The notes under the pieces: generated by a model
Told to the model about the DNA's origin: nothing
What the model saw: only the letters and a program-made list of their open reading frames with translations
Database searches by the model: none
Translations under genes and position numbers: made by a program
Assembly: GCA_039029195.1 (NCBI GenBank)
Contig: JBCCGR010000002.1
Coordinates: forward strand, 191,970 to 255,969
Origin: JBCCGR01 sp039029195
GTDB lineage: Bacteria > Pseudomonadota > Alphaproteobacteria > Rhizobiales > Rhizobiaceae
Length of the DNA: 64,000 bases
Direction: 5' to 3'
In this document: positions 53,271 through 62,273 of the stretch, in pieces
Layout: each line of letters opens with the position of its first letter
Numbering within the stretch: position 1 is the stretch's first letter

Positions 53271-53840
53271 ATGAAAGCGCGCGGTTATTTCGGTATTGGC
53301 GTTGAGGGCATCTCCAAGCCCATGAACTTCGGAAATCTTTCTCGCACGGCCTATGGTTTCGGGGCGAGCTTTGTGTTCACAGTAGCGCCGGGTCGCCGTA
53401 TCGATGCGCCGCCATCCGACACCACAAGAAGCATGGATCACATGCCGTGGTATTCCTACGCCTCGGTGGAGGACATGAGATTGCCGGACGAATGCCGGTT
53501 GGTGGGGGTGGAACTGACGGAAGATGCAATTGAACTCCCCAGTTTCCATCATCCCACACGCGCAGCTTATGTATTGGGACCGGAGGCAGGTTCGCTCTCG
53601 CCACAAATGCAGGAGGCTTGCGAGTTCATCGTGAAGATCCCGACCCTGTTCTGCATCAATGTGGCAACGGCTGGTGCAATCATCATGTACGATCGCGTGC
53701 AATCGCTTGGCCGATTTGCTGATCGACCGGTGCGGGCAGGCGGGCCGGTCGGGCCGATGAAGGAGCACATCCACGGCAAACCCACCTATGAAGGCGGGCA
53801 GCGCATTCCGGGTCGAAAGGGCCGCAACCGGCAGATTTGA
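53271..53840 (+). CDS. SpoU/TrmH-family RNA 2'-O-methyltransferase
   Basis: This 189-residue SPOUT-fold protein has all three SpoU motifs: NFGNLSRTAYGFGA (motif 1), YVLGPEAGSLS (motif 2) and IPTLFCINVATAGAIIMYDR (motif 3, deep-knot SAM site). It methylates the 2'-hydroxyl of a nucleotide in tRNA or rRNA; the target is unknown. The protein lacks the extra RNA-binding domain of larger members. The basic tail (GGQRIPGRKGRNRQI) may bind RNA. The next 200 bases hold the upstream region of the IalB gene. Confidence 0.85.
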   Translation: MKARGYFGIGVEGISKPMNFGNLSRTAYGFGASFVFTVAPGRRIDAPPSDTTRSMDHMPWYSYASVEDMRLPDECRLVGVELTEDAIELPSFHHPTRAAYVLGPEAGSLSPQMQEACEFIVKIPTLFCINVATAGAIIMYDRVQSLGRFADRPVRAGGPVGPMKEHIHGKPTYEGGQRIPGRKGRNRQI

Positions 53841-54040
53841 TCGCGGTTGACCGGGTGTCGCAGTGGTTTTTTGTGCCAATCAGTGCCACATTCCCGCCGC
53901 GATTCTTTATCAATTCGACAGGTTCGGTTTACTGTTTGGTAACCCTTGTTAAGGCAGGTTAAGGGCCCGAAAGGTTCAGGGTGGACGGGCCATTCAATCT
54001 GCCATTCCAATGACCGACCAAGCGCTATCGGTGGAACAAT

Positions 54041-54595
54041 ATGACTATGAAAAACCGCGTTTCTGCTGCGGAAATTAAACGCCGTTTCAAGGCCGGAGCG
54101 GCAGCATGTGCGCTCGCAACCTCTCTGATTATCGTTGGCGGAACTTCCGCCCTGGCGCAGACCCCAAGCAAGATCAATCAATTCAAGGCTTGGGGTGCCT
54201 ACAGCTACAACGACAATTCCAGCAAGGTCTGCTACATCCTGTCGATCCCGACGGAAAAGAAGCCTTCAGATCGCGATCATGGCGATGTGTTTTTCCTTGT
54301 CAGCCAGAAGCCGGGGCAAAACGTAGCCTACGAGCCTCAGGTTGAGGTTGGCTATCCGTTCAAAGAGAATTCCGAAGTTCGCGTGAACATCGACGGTAAA
54401 AACTACGTTATGTTCACGAAGGGCAAAAACGCCTGGATGAAAAACGCCGCTGAAGAACCGGCTCTGGTTTCCAGCATGCGCGCCGGATCAAACATGACGG
54501 TGTCAGGCATGTCGCGTCGGGGAACGGAGACGTCTTACAACTATTCGCTTTCTGGTGTGACCGCTGCTCTGAAAGAGATCGCCAAGTGTAAGTGA
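54041..54595 (+). CDS. Invasion-associated locus B (IalB) family protein
   Basis: This 184-residue protein has a long signal peptide (cleavage near ALAQ, about residue 40) and the IalB pattern: FKAWGAYSYNDNSSKVCYILSIPTEK, FFLVSQKPG, EVGYPFKENSEVRV, then DGKNYVMFTKGKNAW and VSGMSRRGT. IalB was named for erythrocyte invasion by Bartonella, but the family is widespread in free-living Hyphomicrobiales, so the role is more general and periplasmic. Just past the stop lie a GTCACT inverted repeat (54591-54612) and a GGGCG/CGCCC stem (54624-54639), possibly a terminator. rlmN follows. Confidence 0.88.
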   Translation: MTMKNRVSAAEIKRRFKAGAAACALATSLIIVGGTSALAQTPSKINQFKAWGAYSYNDNSSKVCYILSIPTEKKPSDRDHGDVFFLVSQKPGQNVAYEPQVEVGYPFKENSEVRVNIDGKNYVMFTKGKNAWMKNAAEEPALVSSMRAGSNMTVSGMSRRGTETSYNYSLSGVTAALKEIAKCK

Positions 54596-54732
54596 CACGC
54601 TTGGTGGTCACTTAGACCATGCAGGGCGGTTTTTCGCCCACCTCCCTTCATTTTACCGCAAATTGCCGATAAAGAGGCCCGAATTCCGGCGTGAGGCCGG
54701 ATTTGCGCGCGCAATCTGTCGGAACAAAAACC

Positions 54733-55983
54733 ATGCACACCATTGTATCTCCGGATCAACGGCCGGCTGCGTCCCGCAGAGAGGATCTCGCATCGAATCC
54801 GGACCGGATCGATCTGGTGGGGCTCGACCGGACGGAAATTGGCGAGCATTTGAGCCGCATCGGAATTCCGGACAAGCAAATCCGGATGCGAACCAGCCAG
54901 ATCTGGCAGTGGGTGTATGTGCGTGGCGTCACCGATTTTTCTGCCATGACGAATATTGCGAAGGATCTGCGAGCCAAACTGGCAGAGACATTTTCGCTGG
55001 CGCGACCCGAGATTGTTGAAGAACAAATATCCTCTGACGGTACGCGAAAGTGGCTGTTCCGATTTCCATCGCGCGGTGCTGGCCAGCCGGTTGAAGTCGA
55101 GACGGTTTATATTCCAGAGTCCGACAGAGGTACGCTGTGCGTATCGAGCCAGGTCGGATGCACGCTCACCTGCAGCTTTTGTCATACGGGAACCCAGAAG
55201 CTGGTGCGCAATCTGACGGCGGGCGAGGTGCTGATGCAGTTGATGGTTGCCCGAGATCGTCTTGGAGACTTCCCAAACGCGGACGCGGCAACCGATCATG
55301 TGCCGGAGGAGGGTCGCAAGGTTTCCAACGTTGTGATGATGGGCATGGGGGAACCGCTCTACAATTTCGACAATGTGAAGAAAGCGCTGTTGATTGCGTC
55401 CGACGGTGACGGGCTCTCGCTGTCGCGCCGCCGGATAACGCTCTCCACCTCTGGTGTGGTGCCGGAGATTGTTCGTACTGGCGAAGAAATTGGCGTCATG
55501 CTGGCGATTTCGCTGCATTCTGCCCGCGACGAGGTTCGTGATGTCCTGGTGCCGATCAACAAGAAATATCCAATAGACGAACTTCTGGACGCCTGCCGCA
55601 ATTATCCCGGCGCTTCCAACGCGCGCCGCATCACGTTCGAATATGTGATGCTGAAGGGGGTCAATGACAGCCTTTCGGATGCAAAGGAGCTGGTTCAGAG
55701 GCTCAAAGGTATTCCGGCTAAGATCAATCTCATCCCGTTCAACCCATGGCCTGGAAGCGCGTATGAATGCTCTGATTGGGAAACGATCGAAACCTTTGCA
55801 GACTTCATCAATCAGTGCGGATACGCATCACCGATCCGCACGCCGCGTGGCCGCGATATTCTGGCCGCGTGTGGGCAGTTGAAGTCTGAATCCGAGCGAC
55901 TGAAAATCAAGGAACGACTGGCTCTGGAATCCATGATGATCTCTGGCCATGGAGCCGATGCAGGCGCGTCGGCGACAAGCTGA
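54733..55983 (+). CDS. rlmN: 23S rRNA (adenine-2503-C2) methyltransferase RlmN
   Basis: RlmN is a radical-SAM enzyme that methylates C2 of A2503 in 23S rRNA and A37 in some tRNAs. The iron-sulfur cysteines lie in CTLTCSFCHTGTQ, preceded by VSSQVGC, whose Cys belongs to the family core. MMGMGEPLYNFDNV and SLHSARDEVRDVLVPIN are conserved SAM/substrate motifs, and the C-terminal AACGQL supplies the other catalytic Cys. ATG 54733 (MHTIVSPDQ) gives 416 residues; the codon at 54691 adds 14. Usual alphaproteobacterial neighbourhood with IalB and argG. Confidence 0.96.
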   Translation: MHTIVSPDQRPAASRREDLASNPDRIDLVGLDRTEIGEHLSRIGIPDKQIRMRTSQIWQWVYVRGVTDFSAMTNIAKDLRAKLAETFSLARPEIVEEQISSDGTRKWLFRFPSRGAGQPVEVETVYIPESDRGTLCVSSQVGCTLTCSFCHTGTQKLVRNLTAGEVLMQLMVARDRLGDFPNADAATDHVPEEGRKVSNVVMMGMGEPLYNFDNVKKALLIASDGDGLSLSRRRITLSTSGVVPEIVRTGEEIGVMLAISLHSARDEVRDVLVPINKKYPIDELLDACRNYPGASNARRITFEYVMLKGVNDSLSDAKELVQRLKGIPAKINLIPFNPWPGSAYECSDWETIETFADFINQCGYASPIRTPRGRDILAACGQLKSESERLKIKERLALESMMISGHGADAGASATS

Positions 55984-56015
55984 TCGCACCGCAGAACGGG
56001 AATCAACAATTACCG

Positions 56016-56867
56016 ATGACTGCCGTTGCGCTTTGGCACCGAATGAAACGCCACCCGGTCATAAGCTGGGTCCTCCTTGCAGCGGTCATATTGCTGGTTT
56101 TCCGAGCTTTCCCAGGCCTTGATTACTGGACCACAAACCAGTTCTTTCAAGAATTGACGTGCAGAGATGGGTCATCTGAACGGTGCGGCACATTTCCACT
56201 TCGCAACAGTCACTTTTGGCTTGAAGTGCGGGAGGTCTCGCTCTCACTCATGACCATCAGCCAGATGCTGCTGGTGTTGTGGCTGCTGTTTGTTTTGCTC
56301 ATGAAGGATCAGACGTCTGTACAAGATGTGCAAAACCCGATGATCGCGCTTTTGACCGTTTTGCTTGCACCAGCCCTGTTGGTCAATGGCGTCCTGAAAT
56401 CCTATTGGGGCAGACCGCGGCCCTACTTGACGGAGGAATTTGGCGGCGAGTTTCCTTATGTTTCCCCTGGTACGATCACTGATCTTTGTCAGAAAAACTG
56501 CTCCTTCGTATCTGGTGAAACGTCCGCAGCATTCTGGCTTCTTGCGCTGGTGGTATTCCTGCCGAAAAGCCGCCAGACCGCCGCGACGAGCGCCGTTGTT
56601 GCATTTGGCGTCTCCGTTAGCCTGCTTCGAATGGGCTTTGGCAGACACTATTTTTCAGATGTGGTCATGTCGGCACTGTTCACAGTGACAATTCTTGTGG
56701 CGGTGCGCGCGCTGCTGACAAGCCAAAATGGTGAGCGCGCGCTGGTCGTCATTGCGGATGGCTCCAATGCCTTGACCGCTTTTTTCCAACGGACAATGGG
56801 CTTCACACCGTCGGTTGAGGCCAAAAACCGCAGGCTCGCTGAGAAAGAAGCTGATAACGCTGTGTGA
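56016..56867 (+). CDS. PAP2-family phosphatase (LpxE-like), membrane
   Basis: This 283-residue inner-membrane protein has about six transmembrane helices and the three PAP2 motifs: KSYWGRPRP (motif 1), CSFVSGETSAAFW (motif 2) and RMGFGRHYFSDVV (motif 3, with His and Asp). Motif 2 normally reads PSGH; here the His position is Glu (SGET), while motif 3 keeps its His. The family includes lipid A phosphatases and undecaprenyl pyrophosphatases. Its place near envelope genes suggests a lipid phosphate substrate. It ends about 97 bases before argG on the same strand. Confidence 0.83.
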   Translation: MTAVALWHRMKRHPVISWVLLAAVILLVFRAFPGLDYWTTNQFFQELTCRDGSSERCGTFPLRNSHFWLEVREVSLSLMTISQMLLVLWLLFVLLMKDQTSVQDVQNPMIALLTVLLAPALLVNGVLKSYWGRPRPYLTEEFGGEFPYVSPGTITDLCQKNCSFVSGETSAAFWLLALVVFLPKSRQTAATSAVVAFGVSVSLLRMGFGRHYFSDVVMSALFTVTILVAVRALLTSQNGERALVVIADGSNALTAFFQRTMGFTPSVEAKNRRLAEKEADNAV

Positions 56868-56975
56868 ACGCACTTGTTCTGGACGTGGTTCTGGATAAAG
56901 TGCCGCCGAATTTCAATTGAACAGGCGTCATAGGCTGCGGCTCCTCCCGCCAAGCGCGCCGACGTGGGTAAACTG

Positions 56976-58208
56976 ATGAAGAAAATTTCCAAAGGTGACG
57001 TGAACAAGGTGGTCCTGGCCTACTCAGGCGGGCTCGACACATCGATCATTCTGAAATGGTTGCAGACGGAATATGAAGCCGAGGTGGTGACCTTTACTGC
57101 TGATCTCGGGCAGGGCGATGAACTTGAGCCCGCGCGCCGCAAGGCTGAAATGCTGGGCATCAGGGAAATCTACATCGAGGATGTGCGGGAAGAGTTCGTA
57201 TCGGATTTTGTCTTTCCAATGTTCCGCGCCAACGCAGTTTATGAAGGCGTTTATCTGCTTGGCACCTCAATAGCCCGTCCGCTGATCTCAAAGCGCCTTG
57301 TCGAAATTGCTGAGGAAACCGGCGCCGACGCGGTTGCCCATGGTGCGACCGGCAAGGGCAATGACCAGGTACGGTTCGAACTGGCAGCCTATGCACTTAA
57401 CCCCGAAATCAAGGTGATCGCGCCGTGGCGTGAATGGGATTTCAAGTCCCGGACAGACCTGATCGATTTCGCGGAAAAGCATCAGATTCAGGTGCCGAAA
57501 GACAAACGCGGAGAAGCACCGTTTTCGGTTGATGCCAATCTGCTGCACTCGTCCTCGGAAGGTAAAGTGCTCGAAGATCCGGCTATCGGCCCGGCCGAAT
57601 ATGTGTTCCAGCGCACCATTGATCCAATGTCAGCACCGGATCAGGACACTGAAATCGAGATCGAATTTGAGCGCGGCGATGCGGTGGCCATCAACGGTGA
57701 AAAACTCTCTCCAGCCATCTTGCTTGCGCGATTGAACGATCTTGGGCGTGACAATGGCATTGGCCGCCTCGATCTGGTGGAAAACCGTTTCGTTGGCATG
57801 AAATCGCGCGGAATTTACGAAACGCCGGGTGGCACCATCCTGCTGACGGCCCATCGTGCTATGGAATCAATCACTCTGGATCGCGGTGCAGCCCATCTGA
57901 AAGATGAGTTGATGCCGCGCTACGCAGAACTGATTTACAATGGCTTCTGGTACTCTCCGGAACGCGAAATGCTGCAGGCAGCCATCGACCACAGCCAAGC
58001 GCAGGTTGAAGGTAAGGTTCGCCTCTCACTCTACAAAGGCAATGTGATTGTCACAGGCCGCGAGAGCGAGCAGTCGCTGTATATGGAGGATCTGGTGACA
58101 TTTGAGGACGATGCGGGTGCCTATGATCAGGAAGATGCCCACGGCTTCATTCAGTTGAATGCCTTGCGGTTGAAAACCCTGGCAGCGCGTCGTCGCAGAA
58201 ACACGTAA
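56976..58208 (+). CDS. argG: Argininosuccinate synthase ArgG
   Basis: ArgG joins citrulline and aspartate using ATP. The 410-residue product has VVLAYSGGLDTSIILKWL (PP-loop, ATP pyrophosphate), HGATGKGNDQVRFE (substrate contact), IAPWREWDFKSRTD, and EAPFSVDANLLHSSSEG. ATG 56976 is preferred; the GTG at 56964 adds four residues. It is well separated from argB (28 kb) in this window. Full length, no lesion seen. Confidence 0.96.
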   Translation: MKKISKGDVNKVVLAYSGGLDTSIILKWLQTEYEAEVVTFTADLGQGDELEPARRKAEMLGIREIYIEDVREEFVSDFVFPMFRANAVYEGVYLLGTSIARPLISKRLVEIAEETGADAVAHGATGKGNDQVRFELAAYALNPEIKVIAPWREWDFKSRTDLIDFAEKHQIQVPKDKRGEAPFSVDANLLHSSSEGKVLEDPAIGPAEYVFQRTIDPMSAPDQDTEIEIEFERGDAVAINGEKLSPAILLARLNDLGRDNGIGRLDLVENRFVGMKSRGIYETPGGTILLTAHRAMESITLDRGAAHLKDELMPRYAELIYNGFWYSPEREMLQAAIDHSQAQVEGKVRLSLYKGNVIVTGRESEQSLYMEDLVTFEDDAGAYDQEDAHGFIQLNALRLKTLAARRRRNT

Positions 58209-58292
58209 GCGTAAAGCGCCCGCAACCATTGATATGAGGATTGTTTTCAACGCATAAGGTTATGGGGTAGTGCGGTCCGGGGGAGATGGGCC

Positions 58293-59585
58293 ATGCTGAG
58301 ATTGCTTTATGTGTTGATTGCCGTCCTCGTGATCGGCAGCGTTGGCGCGGCCTATCTGCTTTTTGACCGGGATCAGCGACCGGTTCTGTTGACCATCGGA
58401 GCGGGGCCGATTGGTTCCGACTCCTATGATCTTATGAAAGAGGTTGCGGAGGTTGCCGCCCGCCACAGCGATCGGCTCCAAATTAAAGTCAGACCCACCC
58501 GCGATTCGAGCCAGAACATTTCGCTGCTTAATCAGGGTGAGGTCGATCTGGCGACGATCCGGTCGGACACACCTGTGGTCTCCAACGTTCGTCTCGTTGC
58601 CAAACTTTTTCCCGACTATTTTCAGATTGTGGTGCGCCAGGATTCCGGCATCCACACGGTCACAGATCTGCGTGGCCGCACTATGGCGATTCCACCCTTT
58701 GGAACCGATGAGTTCCGCTCCTTCTGGGTGATTGGAGATCACTACGATCTTTCCGTTGGCTCCATGCAGTGGCGGGCAATTCCGTTCGACCTCGCGCTTG
58801 AAGAGCTTATGTTGGGAAAGGTCGACGCTCTTTTCACCGTGCGCTCCCTGCGGGATCGCCAGCTGGCGCGATTGCATGAGGATGCGCGTCTGAAACGAAC
58901 GGGGTTGCGGTTCATTGAAATTGACCAGGCGGACGCAATTGGCATCAAACGACCGTTCCTGCGTGCCGGTACGGTCCCAAAGGGTGCGTTCGGCGGGTCT
59001 GACCCCACACCGTCCGAAGATGTAACATCGGCGGTCGTAGACCGTGTGCTTGTCAGCCGGGAAGACATTGACGCGAGCGCGGTGCGTGAATTGACGCGTG
59101 TCATGTTTGAACAGCGGCTTGATCTCACCATCCGCTTTGCACTGGCGTCCGCAATCACCCAGCCCGACGTTTCGCAGGGGCTCTCGGTTCCCCTGCACGA
59201 TGGGGCAACGGCTTACTTCAGCAGGGACGAACCGGCCTTTATTCAGGAGAATGCCGAACCGCTTGCGTTGATGGTCACGGTCACCGCAATGCTGGTGTCG
59301 ACGTTTTTTGCCCTGCGCGGACGATTAAACGCCAATCGAAAAAATCGGCTCGACAGTTACAACTACATGCTTCTCGATATTTCGGAGAAGGCGCGCAATT
59401 CCTCTTCGCCGGAAGAACTGAAGGAATTCAAAAACGAGCTTTATTCAGTTCTGGAAACAGTTGTACGCGCGTTCGACACCGATGAAGTGACGGAAGAAGG
59501 CTTCCAGTCCTTTTCACTCCTGTGGGAGTCTGTGCGTGAATCGATCAATGATCGTCAGAATGAGTTGAACGCATTCAACGCCTGA
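58293..59585 (+). CDS. TAXI-family TRAP solute-binding protein with membrane anchors
   Basis: This 430-residue protein has an N-terminal transmembrane helix (about residues 2-25), a TAXI-type binding domain (LTIGAGPIGSDSYDLMKEVA, LNQGEVDLATIRSDTP, LRGRTMAIPPFGTDEFR), a second transmembrane helix (LALMVTVTAMLVSTFFALRG, about 327-346), and a charged helical cytoplasmic domain ending ERQNELNAFNA-like. Ordinary TAXI proteins are free or lipid-anchored periplasmic binding proteins with a TRAP permease; no permease gene is nearby. It could be a receptor that signals across the membrane. That role is inference. Confidence 0.75.
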   Translation: MLRLLYVLIAVLVIGSVGAAYLLFDRDQRPVLLTIGAGPIGSDSYDLMKEVAEVAARHSDRLQIKVRPTRDSSQNISLLNQGEVDLATIRSDTPVVSNVRLVAKLFPDYFQIVVRQDSGIHTVTDLRGRTMAIPPFGTDEFRSFWVIGDHYDLSVGSMQWRAIPFDLALEELMLGKVDALFTVRSLRDRQLARLHEDARLKRTGLRFIEIDQADAIGIKRPFLRAGTVPKGAFGGSDPTPSEDVTSAVVDRVLVSREDIDASAVRELTRVMFEQRLDLTIRFALASAITQPDVSQGLSVPLHDGATAYFSRDEPAFIQENAEPLALMVTVTAMLVSTFFALRGRLNANRKNRLDSYNYMLLDISEKARNSSSPEELKEFKNELYSVLETVVRAFDTDEVTEEGFQSFSLLWESVRESINDRQNELNAFNA

Positions 59586-59703
59586 CGCAGGGCAGAAATG
59601 CGTGCCGAGGGGTGACAACCAACACCAAAACAGGATAAGAGCGCCCGCAAACGGGCACGCAATGGCGTTGCTCCGGCCAACTCTTCCAAGAATCGAATAC
59701 GTT

Positions 59704-61530
59704 ATGAGCCTTCGCAACATCGCGATCATCGCCCATGTTGACCATGGGAAAACGACCCTCATTGATGTGCTTCTGCGCCAATCCGGACTGTTTCGGGACA
59801 ATCAGCAGGTGGCGGAACGCGCCATGGACTCCAATGATCTGGAGCGCGAGCGTGGCATTACCATTCTGGCGAAAGTCACCGCCCTCGACTGGAAAGATAC
59901 GCGGGTCAATATCGTAGATACGCCCGGCCATGCCGACTTTGGTGGTGAGGTCGAACGTATTCTGAATATGGTGGATGGTGTCATTCTGCTGGTCGATGCC
60001 GCAGAAGGCCCCATGCCGCAGACCAAATTTGTTCTGCAAAAGGCACTGAAGATTGGCCTCAGGCCAATTGTTGCAATCAACAAGGTTGATAAGCCCGATG
60101 CCCGACCTGACTGGGTGCTGGATGCTGTGTTTGATCTTTTTGTTGCCCTGGATGCGAACGAAGAGCAGCTTGATTTCCCGGTCCTTTACGGTTCGGCGAA
60201 GCAGGGCTGGATGGCAAGCGAGCCCGACGGGCCGCAGGACAACACCGGACCCTTGCTCGATCTTGTGCTTGATCATGTGGACGAGCCCAAGACAGAAGAC
60301 GGCCCGTTCCGCATGCTGGTCACCACAATTGAATCCAACCCTTATCTCGGGCGGGTTTTGACGGGCCGGGTGTCCTCCGGTCGCTTGACGGCGAACCAGT
60401 CAATTCACGCGCTGGCTCAGAGCGGCAAACAGATTGAGCAGGCGCGCGCGACCCAGATATTGGGATTTCGAGGCCTGGATCGTCAGCCAATCGAAGAGGC
60501 AAAGGCAGGTGACATAATCGCCATCGCCGGGCTGACAAAAGCAAGCGTCGCCGACACCCTTGCCGCGCCCGGTGTGAGTGAGGCAATTTCTGCCCAGCCG
60601 ATTGATCCGCCGACGCTCTCCATGACGTTTCGGGTCAACGACGGACCGCTTGCCGGACGTGAGGGCGACAAGGTGCAAAGCCGCGTCATTCGTGATCGAC
60701 TGTTCAAGGAAGCTGAAGGCAATGTCGCGCTGAAAGTCACCGAGGGCACCGAAAGCGACTCCTACGAAGTGGCGGGTCGGGGTGAGCTTCAGCTTGCCAT
60801 TCTCATTGAAACGATGCGTCGGGAAGGTTTTGAGCTCACCATCGGCCGACCCCGTGTTCTGATGCAGGACGATGGCAAGGGCGGATTGCTGGAACCCATC
60901 GAAGAAGTCACCATCGATGTGGACGAAGAGTTTTCCGGGCCCGTGGTTCAGAAACTAGCAGAACGACGCGCAGATTTGTCGGAAATGAAACCATCTGGCG
61001 GTGGTCGCACCCGTCTTGTTTTTCACGCTCCCACACGTGGGCTGATCGGATATCTCAGCGAGTTGCTGTCCGATACGCGCGGAACAGCGATCTTCAACAG
61101 GGCTTACTATGAACACCAGCCCTATCGTGGAGACATTCCCATGCGTCACACTGGTGTTCTTATCTCCAATGGAGATGGTGAGGCGGTGGCTTACGCCTTG
61201 TTCAATCTGGAAGACCGGGGCCCAATGATCGTGTCGCCAGGTGAGAAAGTCTATCAGGGCATGATCGTGGGTGAGCATACGCGTGGTAATGATCTTGAGG
61301 TCAATGTGCTCAAAGGCAAGCAGCTTACCAATGTCCGCGCTTCTGGACGTGATGAGGCAGTCAGGCTCACACCGCCGCGCAAATTGGCGTTGGAGCAGGC
61401 ACTTTCCTACATCGCTGATGATGAATTGGTCGAAGTTACACCGAAGTCTATTCGCCTGCGCAAACGTGTTCTGGATCCGATTGAGCGCAAGCGGGACATG
61501 CGTTCGAAACAGCTTGCAAAGGCCGGCTGA
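59704..61530 (+). CDS. typA: Translational GTPase TypA/BipA
   Basis: TypA is a ribosome-binding GTPase related to EF-G, involved in cold and stress adaptation and 50S assembly. The 608-residue product starts MSLRNIAIIAHVDHGKTTLID, with the GTPase G1 motif; DRERGITI-like LERERGITILAKV (G2), VDTPGHADFGGEVER (G3), NKVDKP (G4) and YGSAKQGW (G5) follow. The C-terminal TypA-specific domain carries FHAPTRGLIGYLSELLSDTRG. The ATG at 59704 is the family start; the frame is open to 59602. Confidence 0.96.
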   Translation: MSLRNIAIIAHVDHGKTTLIDVLLRQSGLFRDNQQVAERAMDSNDLERERGITILAKVTALDWKDTRVNIVDTPGHADFGGEVERILNMVDGVILLVDAAEGPMPQTKFVLQKALKIGLRPIVAINKVDKPDARPDWVLDAVFDLFVALDANEEQLDFPVLYGSAKQGWMASEPDGPQDNTGPLLDLVLDHVDEPKTEDGPFRMLVTTIESNPYLGRVLTGRVSSGRLTANQSIHALAQSGKQIEQARATQILGFRGLDRQPIEEAKAGDIIAIAGLTKASVADTLAAPGVSEAISAQPIDPPTLSMTFRVNDGPLAGREGDKVQSRVIRDRLFKEAEGNVALKVTEGTESDSYEVAGRGELQLAILIETMRREGFELTIGRPRVLMQDDGKGGLLEPIEEVTIDVDEEFSGPVVQKLAERRADLSEMKPSGGGRTRLVFHAPTRGLIGYLSELLSDTRGTAIFNRAYYEHQPYRGDIPMRHTGVLISNGDGEAVAYALFNLEDRGPMIVSPGEKVYQGMIVGEHTRGNDLEVNVLKGKQLTNVRASGRDEAVRLTPPRKLALEQALSYIADDELVEVTPKSIRLRKRVLDPIERKRDMRSKQLAKAG

Positions 61531-61674
61531 GGACGCGCTGATCTTCCTTCGTTCCCTTGTTGACCATATTCATCAAATCTTGAACCGGCGCTTGAGGGTT
61601 AACAAAAGGTAAACTACGCTGATTGGGATTGAGTAAGAAGCGGCCCTGTTGAGGCTCGCACAAGGGCGAACCCA

Positions 61675-62181
61675 ATGAGCACCACGTCCATTGATATCAG
61701 GCGTGCGGAACCGGCAGATGCACCGAGCATCGCCGACACGCACCAACTGTCATGGCGCCAAGCCTACACTGGTGTGCTGCCTTGGAAGGCACTTGATTCC
61801 ATGGTCCGTCGCCGCGACGAAGCCTGGTGGGAACGGGCTATTCGCCAATCGACCCGGGTTCTGGTTGTGGATATTGACGGGCTGGTCGCCGGATATGCCA
61901 CGCTCGGGCGCAATAGGGTCAAGGCGCTGCCATTTGGTGGCGAGATTTATGAAATCTATCTGCGTCCGGAATATCAGGGCGTCGGTTTGGGAACGCATCT
62001 TTTTCTCGCTGCGCGGCGCGATCTGAAGCAGTCCGGTCAAAAGGGGCTGGTGGTCTGGGCGCTGGAAGCTAATGACATGGCGATGGAGTTTTACACCAAT
62101 GCCGGTGGCCGGGACGTTGCTGAAGGTTATGAGACCTTTGATGGCCAAACACTAAAGAAGATCGCGTTTGCCTGGGACTGA
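61675..62181 (+). CDS. GNAT-family N-acetyltransferase
   Basis: This 168-residue acetyltransferase has an N-terminal DIRRAEPADAPSIADTHQLSW and the acetyl-CoA-binding P-loop YLRPEYQGVGLGTHLFLAARR (RxxGxG/A pattern as Q-G-V-G-L-G), followed by LVVWALEANDMAMEFYTNAGG, a typical motif B helix. Substrate unknown. The short upstream gap carries no clear promoter; it may share the typA transcript. The next gene starts after about 92 bases. Confidence 0.87.
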   Translation: MSTTSIDIRRAEPADAPSIADTHQLSWRQAYTGVLPWKALDSMVRRRDEAWWERAIRQSTRVLVVDIDGLVAGYATLGRNRVKALPFGGEIYEIYLRPEYQGVGLGTHLFLAARRDLKQSGQKGLVVWALEANDMAMEFYTNAGGRDVAEGYETFDGQTLKKIAFAWD

Positions 62182-62273
62182 CGGGCTCTTTGGTTCAGCC
62201 GCACGTGGCGTAAACCTCACTTAAAACAATTGTCGCTACGCTCCACACTCTGCTGATGCCGAGGAGTGATGAC

